64,000 bases of DNA from Eutreptiella sp. 'Long Island Sound 2002' (lineage: Eukaryota > Euglenozoa > Euglenophyceae > Eutreptiales > Eutreptiaceae), in NCBI GenBank assembly GCA_964036045.1, contig OZ038388.1, positions 30,029,759-30,093,758 on the forward strand, in the 5' to 3' direction. The translations under genes and the position numbers were made by a program. Below the pieces are notes generated by a model, which searched no databases, had not been told where the DNA came from, and saw nothing but the letters and a program-made list of their open reading frames with translations. This document shows, piece after piece, positions 31,800 to 41,694 of this stretch. The first letter of the stretch is position 1; each line of letters starts with the position of its first letter.

Positions 31800-32570
31800 C
31801 TGAGACCTGAGGGTTTGCGTACCAAAAACGCCAAATTTTTCTCCAGTATTTGATGCATCACCTTAGGATTTCTGTGAGACCCTCCAGCGGCAGTGGCACA
31901 GGTGCGCTTGGGAGAGCAGGGGTGTAAAGGGGAGGTTTCAAGAGATTACCAGAGGTGGGGAAAGCAGTTGGGAGGCAGTTTCTGACGGGTACAGACCAAT
32001 TGGAGGGCCATGGGGGGCGGCAGAGAAGTATTAGAAGGGGGGGGGGGGAAGGGGGCTGAGACCCCCTCCCCCTGGGGTGTCCAACCCAAAAAGGGGAAAT
32101 AATCTTTTTTTCTGCGAAGCAAACCAACATATCTCTGGATGGACATTAAGTATGCAATAGAATGCAAGAGGCAATACCCGCCTTGAGGAACGGGAAAGCA
32201 GTACTTGTTCAAGGATATGTTTGGGATAGGATATGCAGGTTTGTGTGGGACAGCGTTAATTGTTCTCAGAACTGTCATCTGAAGATGTATTGCATTCTTC
32301 ATCGGAGGAATTAGAGTAATCGGTGCCACTGGTATTAACACTGTTGGCATCCTCACCACCAGACTCACAGTCTGGTTCTGACTAATATGCAGGGTTATCA
32401 CTATCCAAATCACTCTGCCGCTTCCTTTTCTTGCCCTTATCACTGCGGGGGGGGCGTACAACTTGTGAATGCGACGCTTCTCCCTATATTTCCTCACCAC
32501 CTCTTCACACGGTACTCAATCCAAAATGCTGCATCTCTTGCCACCACCAGGAGCATTTCAAGGCATTGCA
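31800..32570. other. Intron-like stretch, nothing recognised
   Basis: Minus frames across 31946-32500 have no domain and no splice context. A G-rich run lies at 32037-32048. Confidence 0.4.
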
Positions 32571-32574
32571 TTGT

Positions 32575-32835
32575 TCACCTCCTGCAGTCATGCCTGTTGA
32601 TGCGGTTTACAAGTGCAAATAGACGCTCCACATCACAGGAGCCAGGGGCCAGGGCATACCACTGCACATCCACAAAGAAGCACCCTGCACTGCCATGGCG
32701 GTTGTTGGACCTCCACAAATTTTCCAAGTTTGGTTGCACATTTGAAGGGGAGGAGGGGGTGGGGGGCAGGGGAGGGTACCCCTCTAATACTTCCCTCAGG
32801 GGCGGACAGAACTGGTTGGCAGGGCTGACCGTCAC
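32575..32835 (-). pseudogene. hAT transposase dimerisation-domain remnant
   Basis: The minus frame contains ENLWRSNNRHGS, then ALAPGSCDVERLFALVNRIN. The pattern of a Trp segment followed by (S)xxVERLFS is the C-terminal dimerisation region of hAT transposases. No upstream catalytic part is visible, so this is a fragment in an intron of the minus-strand gene. Confidence 0.55.
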
Positions 32836-32839
32836 CTTG

Positions 32840-33440
32840 AAGGAGGCCCCCCTTCTTCAAGCATAACACTGAAGGGGGCTCCTGCACAGATTTTCATGGC
32901 GTCATGGTGGCCACGCGTGGGGGGAAGGCCTGCATGGCTCATGCACGGCGCACGGCGCGCTCGCCAGAGACACGGGGAGCGTTCAGGATGTCATTCGCAA
33001 AGTGATCCGAGATTGCAACCTTCTGACTCAAAGCAGTGTTGGACCAGCGCCGAAGGCACATGATGGTAAAATGCTTTCACGAGGCCCTTCTTCGCTGACG
33101 AAGTAGCTTAGCTGGGGACACTGGTTGAGTGCTGGGCCATACGGGCTTCTGCCATCTTCCACCTTCTCAGAAACATGTGTACAAAACATGTGTACATCCC
33201 TTGACACGTCTGTGATTGGTGCCACGGTTGGGGGCAACAGTGCAGGACGGTGCAAAAAAGTTGGTGAATGTTGGAGGAACACTGCAATGCAGCGGGAGGA
33301 ACGGTGCTATTTTGCCTGCCGACCGGCAGTCAAGCAGCCGGCAGCCCATAGAAGGCAGCCAGGGGCCGGAAGAACAGGGCAGTCAGTCAGTCATGAGCGG
33401 CCAGCAATTGGCAGCCGGCAGCGCCGTAGCGCCCTGAACA
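32840..33440. other. Intron-like stretch with GGCAGCC short repeats
   Basis: GGCAGCCGGCAGC-type words recur at 33335-33425. Otherwise nothing recognised. Confidence 0.35.
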
Positions 33441-33452
33441 CAGGAGCATCAC

Positions 33453-33980
33453 CTTACGAGTCGGCGACGGCACATCCGTGCCCTCTTCCTCCTCCGCTGG
33501 AGTGGACGGCGGACGCTTCGCCTTCTTCTCCTGCTCAGCTTCGGGTTTCGGGGTGTGGGTCTTGGGCGGGGTCTTGGGCGGGGTCTTGGGCGGCGGATCG
33601 GAGGTCTCTTCCTCCCACGGCACGGGCGATGTGCACATGTCAATGACCTCCGGCGGCGCCGGCGTCTGCGTCGCATCCTCCTTGGCCTCCACCGCGTCTG
33701 TCTGAGTCCGGGCGTGCCACCCCTGCCTCTGCGGAGGGTCCGTCTGGACGCCGAAGGTCCGGCGCTCTTTTGGAGTGGGGGGCGGCGACGGGGGCGGCAC
33801 ATCTGTTTGGACGCCGCGGTCAAGGGTCTCTGCCCGGGGTCGAACGGCCCGAACGACGTCTGAGAACGTCGTCCGGGCCGAGTCCGGGGATTCGGTGCCG
33901 GGGCGGGCCGGGGAGGAGGGGGAGGTCGGGGAGGAGGGGTCCTGTTTTTTGTCGGGGGACCTGGTCATCTTCCGCATGCT
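33453..33980 (-). CDS. Exon with four VQT/TQT motifs (LC8-type sites), Pro-rich
   Basis: Acceptor TGTCCTCTTCATCACAG (exon from 33980) and donor CGTAAG followed by GTGATG (exon to 33453), 176 codons, phase 0. Within a disordered Pro/Ser/Thr/Glu sequence, GVQTD occurs at residues 56-60 and 77-81, RTQTD at 91-95 and ATQTP at 103-107. TQT/VQT is the core of dynein light chain LC8 docking motifs, which often occur in tandem in disordered regions. A PPKT triplicate (residues 130-141) comes from a CTTGGGCGGGGT DNA repeat. An ATG in frame 15 bases upstream overlaps the acceptor, so this could be a first exon. LC8 binding is inference. Confidence 0.65.
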
Positions 33981-34009
33981 CTGTGATGAAGAGGACATAA
34001 TGTCAGGCG

Positions 34010-34315
34010 GTGGACGTCACCCAAGTCCTTCCCTCCTCAGGGCTGTCCTGTGACGCCCCCCTCCCCCACCCCCCGGCAGTGCCTGAGTCCGGTACGCCAG
34101 GGCCCTGGCAGTGCAGTGCAGTGCACCAGGAAACAGCAACCGCTGTCGATTGGCGCCAACCGGAGTCAGTTGACCACCAACTGCCGCCCGTTGACCGCCA
34201 GCCGCCGCTTCACATCGCAATCCGCCCCCCCCCCAAAAACCGCAGGCTGTCCTGAGAAACCAAAAAACAACACACGTCATTCGTAAAAGACGGTCCTGTT
34301 ACTCACAAACCCGCT
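34010..34315. other. Intron, CAACCGCC-type words
   Basis: Words such as CAACCG, CCACCAACTGCCGCC and GACCGCCAGCCGCC repeat loosely at 34135-34215. C-runs at 34225-34235. No coding. Confidence 0.4.
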
Positions 34316-35110
34316 AATCTGCACAACCCGTGGACTCCTGCAAAGCCCCTGCGGCCCCCCCGCACCACCCTGCTCCATTCTGCACAATCCAGCGCAACCC
34401 CAGACCTGTACAACTCTACACGGCCATGCACAACCCTAGACGACCCTGCACACCCCGGAACACCCCATCCCATTCCATCCTCCGCAGCCCTCCAAGGCCT
34501 TGCTCTGTACAACCAGGTTCACCATTCGAGTGAAACTGCGCACAGACACGCTACGCTAAGGTGGCCCGGTACCCTGTTGCCCTGCATTTCTCAAAAGCCT
34601 TGGTTTCGCGCGCAAGGGCAAAGAATCGCACCGCTGCTGGTGCGTCATCCTCTGTTCGCCAGCAGCCGCAATCTACCACTACTGCCCTCTACAGACAGCA
34701 GAGAGTCGTACTTGTACTGGCGGGTGCAGTGCATCCTGGCGTTCAACGTTGGCCTGAGAGGCACAGGCTTGCAGGGGATGCAAAGGACGAGCCCTCAAAT
34801 ACGTGTGCAAGCGCGCGACCGACCGACCTGTAAACGCCGTGCAACACCATGCACGACCCTGTGCTACCCTGCACAATCCTGCACAACCCTACGGGCCCAC
34901 GGCCCACGAGTGCAGGTTGGTTCGGGTTGGTGAGAGAAATACAAGGTTGTTACTTACTGTCGTGGGTTGCAAGGGGTGGCGGAGGTCTGTATCGAGTGGT
35001 AGGTTCAGAGTTGTACACGCCTGTAGTTGTAGAGCAATGCGAAGGGTTGTGGACGGTTGTAAATGGCCCTGAAAGGTCACAGAGGGTTGGATAGGGTTGT
35101 ACATGGCGTC
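34316..35110. repeat. TGCACAACCC / GGGTTGTACA arrays in opposite orientation
   Basis: From 34316 to about 34520 and again at 34840-34890 the plus strand repeats (C)CTGCACAACCCT with about 10-bp spacing. From about 34905 to 35110 it repeats the complement (GGTTGTACA, GGTTGTAAA, GGGTTGTGGA). The two halves face each other like the subterminal repeats of one inverted element. The right limit lies 66 bp from the exon donor at 35176. Confidence 0.6.
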
Positions 35111-35175
35111 GGAGGTAGCGACAGCCAAGGGATTCCAGATAAGTCAGGGCACTGCATCACGGCACACACGTGAAC

Positions 35176-35415
35176 CTGAGTCCGAAAGCCTTTGGTGAAT
35201 GCTGCTGTGGTCGTGGTCTGCGTTGTGGAGTGGGTGTGGGGCAGATGGAACGTGTTGATGCCCCGATCTCGGGTCTCAGCCTTTTCTTCCGGCTCAAACA
35301 CGGGTGGTGGCAGCTGCTTGCCGCCCCGGAGGAGGAAATCTTGTATGGTGTTGATGTTGTTGAGGATGTCGATCTGGTACCCCTTGACGTGGTTCTGCTG
35401 CTCCAGCACAAACAC
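35176..35415 (-). CDS. Exon of the long minus-strand gene, unknown family
   Basis: Acceptor CCCTTCCCCTTTGAAG (exon from 35415) and donor ACTCAG followed by GTTCAC (exon to 35176), 80 codons, phase 0. The sequence begins VFVLEQQNHVKGYQIDILNN, INTIQDFLLRGGKQLPPPVF, then acidic/basic (EPEEKAETRDRGINTF) and Thr-rich (TTQTTTTAAF). Ordinary codon mix and clean splice sites make it one of the better exons. No domain recognised. Confidence 0.65.
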
Positions 35416-35649
35416 CTTCAAAGGGGAAGGGGAAGCCACATCGGGGGGGGGAAAAAGCACTAGTGTCGAATGTCCGGCGCGGCCCATCGCACTGTCGCAA
35501 TGTGAAAAGGCCATCTTCGGGCACCGCATAGGTTCTTTGGTGCTGGTCATACTGTCGAGTGCATCCCGTACGCTGGTTTGGCAATGGCACCAAAGCCAGC
35601 ACAGCCACTCGCGGAGGTGTGGAGTCGTTGAATGACTAGCACTTACACG

Positions 35650-35690
35650 CATTGCGCGCGCACACACACACACACACACACACCATACGA
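35650..35690. repeat. (CA)n microsatellite
   Basis: About a dozen CA units at 35660-35684. Confidence 0.85.
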
Positions 35691-35699
35691 GAGCCACCA

Positions 35700-36272
35700 G
35701 CACCTGCCCTGAGGACCACACACCCGCGCGTGCCCGCGCTCCTCCTTGCGCAAGCACGGCCGAAATCAGGGAAAACAACGGCCAGACGGGACCCCCAAAC
35801 TCACACAAGGCCGGACTCACACGTGACCCACAGGGCAGCTGTTCTTGCGGGTTCAAGCCCAAGCCCCATTGCAGCAGCAGCTGATAATCACATCACAAGA
35901 CATAGAGTCGGTCGCAGTCTTAAACTGAATGCTGTTCCGAGCAGGCACACTCCTCCGGGGCATGACCCCGTCCCTCTTTCCCAGCACAACTCTCACAACC
36001 ATGTCATCAGGAACAACATATTGTATTGCCTTCTGGACCACAAAAGCGGCCGTCAGGAACAAAACGTTCAGACAGGGTTGCCGTGCTCAGCCATAATCTG
36101 ACGATGATTCGTCCTCAAGAATCGTACGTGTCCAGCAGTCGCTTAAGTTGGCACACGTTGGGCGCCCACACGAGCGTTCCACAGAATTCGAAGCGCCCGC
36201 CGCCTGCCGCCCCAACCCTCGCCCTTGCCTGCCCCCAAAGTCCCCACAGAGCAGTCAACCACCGATGCACAC
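35700..36272. other. Intron with possible alternative exons
   Basis: On the minus strand KAIQYVVPDDMVVRVVLGKR follows GTGGTCCAG near 36043 and stays open to 35853. FEFCGTLVWAPNVCQLKRLL is open near 36130-36190. Both look protein-like, but neither has a matching donor/acceptor pair I can defend. Confidence 0.3.
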
Positions 36273-36608
36273 CTGTCTGCTGGTGTCCTCTTTCTCGTCC
36301 TCCTCCTCCAGGAACGTCGCCACTCCGAAGTACCGGCAGATGTCCAGGAAGCTGAAAACCTTCGGGCGGCCCGCCTCATTTTCAAAGAGGGTCAGGACTT
36401 TGAAAAGGATGTCATGGACTTCATTGATGTCATCCACCTTCATGTCCATCAGCCTGTGCACCGTCAGGATTGTGTCCAGCACCCCATTGTCGAACACCAG
36501 CTGGTCTGCATAAGGGGCCGGCCGTTTCTTGGTAAGTTTCCTCAGTTGCTGTGAAGCCGCCGGGGGCTCGGGCAGCTTGAACACCTCCAGGTCGCTGCAT
36601 CGCCGCAT
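36273..36608 (-). CDS. Probable first coding exon of the long minus-strand gene
   Basis: An ATG at 36608 opens 112 codons ending at AGACAG followed by GTGTGC (exon to 36273), phase 0. Just upstream (about 36633) is a very strong acceptor (CTTTCTCTCTCTCTGCCTTC then TTTCTGCAG); between it and the ATG all three frames contain stops, which suits a 5' UTR exon. The protein is helical and acidic: LPEPPAASQQLRKLTKKRPA, VLDTILTVHRLMDMKVDDIN, DILFKVLTLFENEAGRP, FSFLDICRYFGVATFLEEED. I do not recognise the fold. It looks globular, unlike the disordered exons that follow. Confidence 0.6.
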
Positions 36609-36673
36609 CAGTCCGTGACACTAGGTCATACTAGAAATACTGCACTGCAGAAAGAAGGCAGAGAGAGAGAAAG

Positions 36674-36800
36674 GGCCATGAGGCAACGGATACTGGGCTC
36701 GCATACGCCCCCGTGTCACAGGCGCATGGTCATCACCACTCAGTTCATTGTTTCGCCTTGCTGCACTGCAGCGCTGACCAGTTCTGTACCACTCCAGGTG
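36674..36800 (+). repeat. 127-bp direct repeat, copy 1
   Basis: Starts GGCCATGAGGCAACGGATAC and ends CCACTCCAGGTGG. A copy with about 85-90% identity is at 38028-38153, 1.35 kb away in the same orientation. Confidence 0.85.
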
Positions 36801-37010
36801 GTTTGTGATTGTGAGAGAGAAAAGGGGGGGGGGGATACAAAAATAAACTTGTCACACAGAGGTAGGCCAACAAAAAAATACTTGATTTGAAAGTAACGTT
36901 TGCTGCATTTTTGTACATTTTCTACGAACAATGTTGCTTTGCATGCGGGGCCTTTGAGGGTGCCTCAACGCACCGCGCGCCCGCGCACGCGTGCTATAGT
37001 AGAAGTGTCA
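36800..37010. other. Intron/upstream sequence
   Basis: Nothing recognised apart from a G-run at 36825-36833. Confidence 0.4.
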
Positions 37011-37015
37011 CTTAC

Positions 37016-37359
37016 CGATGTACTGCACAACTTTTTCAGACAGGGACACGGTGGCCCAAGGGGTTTTGTGAAATGATAAGTGCAACTTGAAAATGTTTGG
37101 TGTCATCCTGCGGCGCGACACTGAGGCTCTCAGTCTCAAGACAATCTTGAACGTCGGTTGCGACTGCTCTGGACCCGACGGCGGCGGTAGGCGGTGGGGA
37201 CGGACAACGTTCGGAAGCGGGGGACTCCGTGTGCTCAATGGGGAAGGTGAGCCGCTCCACGGGGCAATCACAGTAAAGTTGCGTATGGTCTGACCGCTCG
37301 TAGCTGATGGCGACACACTCCGGGAAGGACAAGAGGCCCACAATAGCGGCAGGCACACC
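37016..37359 (-). CDS. Exon-like segment upstream of the long gene, frame ambiguous
   Basis: CCACCACAG (exon from 37359) and an ideal donor, ATCG followed by GTAAGT (exon to 37016), enclose 344 bp open in two frames. One frame reads well at the start (GVPAAIVGLLSFPECVAISY, ERSDHTQLYCDCPVERLTFP) but stops at 37036. The other joins the donor (FHKTPWATVSLSEKVVQYIG). A short unseen intron or a frameshift would reconcile them. It could be a 5' exon of the long gene or a separate gene. Confidence 0.45.
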
Positions 37360-37369
37360 CTGTGGTGGC

Positions 37370-38027
37370 TCTCAGGTAAAAGACAGTTCTGCCCGGCGCC
37401 AAAAGGTCAGCATTCATGGTCATGTGACCCGTGGAAAGCACAGGAGGCAAAACATAGTCACACCGATATTTTCGAATGCACAAGGTGCCCTGCTGCCCAC
37501 TCTTACACCCTGACATTGATAATTCCACCCAAACACAACAATTGGCCACCCATTTGTGATGCTAAGACTCCTATGACCGCTTTTGCGCAACCTTCCATGG
37601 TACCGCCATTCTACGCCAACCGGGCTAAAGTCGCACCACGCGCCCGCACCGCACGCGCTGCGCGTGAGGCACCCTCTTTGTTCTGCATTTTTTGCATCAG
37701 CATTTGTGAAAAATGATACCCAAGTGCCAAAATAAGTGTAACCCAAATCTCTTTTTTGCTGCAACCTGAGTACATGTTTGTTTTACTGCAACCCTGATAG
37801 AAAAAAAGGCACCTTTTTTGTGGGCTACACCAATGAGTACACTTGTTTTGTTCTTGCTATAAACCAAGTGAATTTTGTCTCATGCGCGTAGTAGTATTTG
37901 GCTAGTCGTCTAATTTTATTTTCTTGGCAATTTGTCACACTCATCACCAATTATGTTGTCATGCATCATGGGCTGTGCCGTGCTAGCATCAAATCATGGA
38001 TTAATGATTATCCTTTTGGCCATGAGG
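37370..38027. other. No gene recognised
   Basis: A minus frame around 37400-37430 (NADLLAPGRTVFYLRA) precedes the exon above and could belong to it. The rest is AT-richer sequence. Confidence 0.35.
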
Positions 38028-38153
38028 CAACGGATACTAGGCTCGCATACGCCCCCGTGTCACAGGCGCATGGTCATCACCACACTCACTTCAATGTTTT
38101 GCCTTACTACATTGCAGCGCAAACCAGATCAGTGCATTTGCCACTCCAGGTGG
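38028..38153 (+). repeat. 127-bp direct repeat, copy 2
   Basis: Same unit as 36674-36800, including GGCCATGAGGCAACGGATAC, CATACGCCCCCGTGTCACAG and CCACTCCAGGTGG. Confidence 0.85.
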
Positions 38154-38154
38154 C

Positions 38155-38790
38155 TATCGAAAGTTCTTAGGCTGTCTGGGTCAGCTTGCTCCCACCACCC
38201 TCCCACAGCGCCGGTTAGTCCCAAACCTCTCGCTTATCCTTTGGGGGGGGGGGGGGGCTGACTCAAAGGGTTTGGGTTTGAGTGCTCATGACAGCTATGG
38301 GAAAGTGGGCATCTGACTCATATGATACGGGGCACTAAGGCACCGCCCCATGGCTCATATGATGAGCTTCATGATGCTCTATGTTGTGGTAGGCGACCGC
38401 CACACTGTAGGCTGCCTTTTCTGTGATAACTGAGATTCACTGTGACGTGCTTTCCTATATGAAGCACATTGCGAGGATGATGTTGCATAGTTTTGCCCTG
38501 GACTCTGCGTCATTCTGAGAGTCATTCCCAGAAAACAAACTTTCAAGGACACTCTCCATTACTGATGTGGAACAAGGGGGGGGTCGCCCTAGGATAACTT
38601 TGGAATTGAGACCTTTGCCAAGCAAAACTGTCGCCGCTGCTGGAATCCCAAACTTTTAGCAGTCCAAACACCGAGGCGGGACATGGTCCCATGGTCCATA
38701 AGGAGGGTGTCGGACCTGCCTCCGAATGCCAAATTGCGTGAAATGCAATAAAACACGCATGGACTGGTGCAACTCATTAGGGCCGCAACC
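38155..38790. other. No gene recognised
   Basis: G-run at 38242-38257, otherwise unassigned sequence downstream of the transposase remnant on its strand. Confidence 0.4.
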
Positions 38791-39363
38791 CTAGATGTTC
38801 CTAACCAAACCCCAATGCCACAACTGTCCAAACAAATGCTCAATTTGTGCCCCATACCACCCATGCACATCATTGTATGACTGTTGCCGGGCCGTCAAAG
38901 TTCCATTCTCTCTGCCAATGAATGGCACAACGACATGAATCCGGCCTCTAAAAGCGCCGTCATGGCCCCCAACCTCAAAATCAAAGAAATCACCGTGGCT
39001 ACGAGACGGTCCATACCCATCCTAGATCAAAACATCCACAAATGTGCCGGGAAACAAGGGGCAAATCCATACAATGTTGCCCAACATATCAACGGCAACC
39101 ATTACCTTGTAAACATGCGAAGCATACTTAGGATTCCACAAGTTAGCACTCCATATGCCACCAATGGAGCTCATGGGCATGGAGTCTGTGAAATGCGTTA
39201 TAAAGAATGGAAAATGGGGACAATGGTTGAAAGGATTTAACCTGTCAGCCCGGCGAATTTCTTGTACAACACGGTGAAGATATTCGCAAACACGGGCAAC
39301 GCTTTGACGCCAAGCCGCCTCCGAACACCCTTTGGTGCCCAACATGACGGCTTCCTTTGTCAC
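38791..39363 (-). pseudogene. Harbinger-like (DDE_Tnp_4-type) transposase with one amber stop
   Basis: Minus strand from 39363: a helical lead, then FFITHFTDSMPMSS (first Asp), YASHVYKVMVAVDMLGNIVW, PLFPGTFVDVLI (second Asp), a TAG at 39022-39024 where a Trp codon would fit, then the same frame continues DGYGPSRSHGDFFDFEVGG, TARQQSYNDVHGWYGAQIEHLFG (third acid, Glu) and W, ending at TAG 38791. Spacing and the PG-x(3)-D and IEHLFG motifs fit the DDE family of PIF/Harbinger elements. The N-terminus is missing. Related scraps are at 2402, 23623, 51785 and 55120. Confidence 0.65.
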
Positions 39364-39409
39364 TTAGGAGTGGCTGCTTAACCCCTGCCCTCTCAAGGGC
39401 CCACGTGTG

Positions 39410-39745
39410 GGCGGAATGGCTACATGACCCATGCCTTCTTGGGGGTCCCCACATGGGGACAGAATCAGAATTGGCTGCCAAACCCTTGCCTTCTCGGGGG
39501 CACTAAATTGCGTACATCAATCAATATGGCTACATCACCCGTGCCTTCTTGGGCTCCCCATGGTGTGGAGAGATCAATATGGCTACATCACCCCTACCTT
39601 CTCGGGCTCCCCATGGTGGGGAGAGATCAATATCGCTACATCACCCGTGCCTTCTTGGGGTCCCCATGGTGGGAATAGATCAATATGGCTAAATCACCCC
39701 TGGTCCCCATGGTGGGGAGAGATCAATATGGCTACATAACCTAGG
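39410..39745 (+). repeat. ~54-bp GGCTACATCACCCCTGCC / CCCCATGGTGGGG minisatellite
   Basis: About six units each contain ATGGCTACATCACCC, CTTCTTGGGG and the hairpin CCCCATGGTGGGG, then AGATCAAT. Two units occur at 8905-9005. The GGCTACATMACCCCTGCC box is shared with the 85-bp satellite at 60.3 kb. Confidence 0.75.
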
Positions 39746-39784
39746 CAAAAAGTGTGGATTAGGGCTCAGAATCAAAAGTGGCTG

Positions 39785-39830
39785 AAAAAGATGCCCGGTG
39801 CGCGCTCGGCGCCATGCCCCCCCCCCCCCC
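39785..39830. mobile_element. Fragment of the GCCCGGCGCGC-ended element (right end)
   Basis: AAAAAGATGCCCGGTGCGCGC matches the right ends of the copies at 8598, 40151 and 43954. Confidence 0.5.
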
Positions 39831-40150
39831 CCAACCACACACACCCTTGTGGAACCAACATATGCTTTCTCCTGGGCGCACCTTCACATGTCTGAATTTA
39901 CAGCCTACTTGTGCTTCGCAGGGGTCGCCGGTGCACCCCATTTTTCATAGTTTTGCCCTCGTAAATCACTCCCACTGTTCCAACCCTCTCCGAAACATAG
40001 TTTTTTGAACTTCCCACCCCCAAAGGGGGGGGGTCTAAACCCCCAAAAGCGCAGCTGGTTATGGGCAAGGGGGGGGGGGACAAGAATGTCTGAACCCTAA
40101 CCAGAATAGGGAAAACAACCCAGACCGTCAACGGTTATGGGGGAATGTTT

Positions 40151-40493
40151 GCCCGGCGCATGCCCGGCGTGCTACCTTTGTATTAAGTATCTGATCTCTA
40201 GCCCTAAGTTTATCCTCACCTTGGGAAGTCCGCCAAGTAGACTGCACTAGACCGCAAACCTTCCGTGTAAGGCACCTTGCGTAAGCCGAAATATGAGAAT
40301 TCAACAACACAAAATGTCATTCCAACCACTTCCAACCACCACCCTTGCCATCGTCATGAACTGGGTGCAAAGGATGGGCCAAATTCTTAGACACTGCAAG
40401 AAGGTACTCCAAATTGTTTGGTGAGCTGGGGGCAAAAACAGGCACGTGTGGGGAATGGTAAAAAAAAAAAGATGCCCGGCGCGCGCCCGGCGC
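40151..40493. mobile_element. GCCCGGCGCGC-ended element, copy 2 (343 bp)
   Basis: The interior is nearly identical to 43954-44303 (shared GTATTAAGTATCTGATCTCT, CGTGTAAGGCACCTTGC, TGAGCTGGGGGCAAAAACAG). The ends are direct GCCCGGCGC blocks with AAAAAGATG before the right one. A 17-bp segment (around 40390-40407) is absent from copy 3. Non-coding. Confidence 0.7.
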
Positions 40494-40559
40494 TCCCCCA
40501 ATGGCCAATTTTAGAAAAAAAAAAAAGGCTCCGGACCACCCCAACCCAACCCATACAGC

Positions 40560-40645
40560 TCCATAAAGCCCTTTTCAAGCCCATTTCAAGGGCTTTCCGA
40601 ATATACCCCACATGCCCCTACTTACGGGACACTTAGTGGACACAA
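40560..40645 (-). mobile_element. Partial copy of the (AT)n-seated inverted-repeat element
   Basis: On the minus strand: AAGTGTCCCGTAAGTAGGGGC, ATGTGGGGTATATTCGGAAAG, the same order as 55955-56010. Only this internal part is present. Confidence 0.55.
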
Positions 40646-40649
40646 ATGA

Positions 40650-41593
40650 AGCAACAATGGCACCAACCTCCCGAACACCCTCAGTGTTGGCACCTTCATT
40701 GACGATGCCGAGAGATATTGGACCAGGTCATATGATTGCCTAGCCTAGGCTAGGGCAGCGACTATCCTGTTTATTGTGCTTGATGGCACGTTCTGCATTG
40801 CAAGAAGAAGGGCAAGACAGCAAAATGGACGCTGCATAATGGCGCATAATGGCGCAGGACCAGGGGCAGGTCACTGTCAGCTTGGGTGCAGGCTTGGGTG
40901 CACGCTTGGAGGCAGGCTTTGGCTAGCCCCTAGAGTGACATACATCAGCCCAGGGTTGCCCACGAAGGACAAGTTATTTCTGTGAGTTGGGACTTGTCGA
41001 TGGTGTTTTGGGGATGCTGGTTTCTGCTCTACCCCTTGTTGTCCCTCCATTTGCTTATCCCACCCCATTCTGCTCCATGCTTCACTTTGGGAGAATGTCC
41101 CATGATTGGTGGTGGTGCAATAATTGCCCAGGTATTTTTGCCGGCGGGCTAGCTACAGCCCCTCCTGCCGGTCCCAAGGCCCTACGGTGCCAGGGAGGGA
41201 CAGGAAAAGGATGAAGTCATGACACCAATCATCCTGGTGGGTTGTACAGTTGTGGAAGGGGTTGCCAAAGGAGTGCTCACCAACAGCAAAGCCATCATGT
41301 GAGGTGCCAAGCAGTGCAGTTTGTAGTGCAAGCAAACTGTTGCATCCCCTTGTATTGCTCTGTTCCAGAACTACTCAGTCAGACAAGTTGCGCCATCTAG
41401 TGAAGCTGCATTCCGTTGGTAGCGAGATAGTGACGCAATGTGCAATTGACTTCTGTGAGATGTCGCATTGATAATGGCCAAAGAAGGGTGTGTGTAGAAG
41501 GGGGCACAGCATGCAAGCAAGCGGTGCAGAATTGCGGCTTTTTTTGGTCCTCACTCTGTCACATAATGTGCACAGAGCAATGTCTGGCTCCAA
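40650..41593. other. No gene recognised
   Basis: No open frame of convincing composition. GGCGCATAATGGCGCA-type and GGCTTGGGTGCA short duplications lie near 40838-40920. Confidence 0.4.
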
Positions 41594-41597
41594 TATA

Positions 41598-41690
<93 letters not shown>
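41594..41690. repeat. (AT)n microsatellite, left of the element
   Basis: About 97 bp of AT/TA dinucleotides with three ATAC interruptions, ending exactly at the element's first base. Confidence 0.9.
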
Positions 41691-41694
<4 letters not shown>

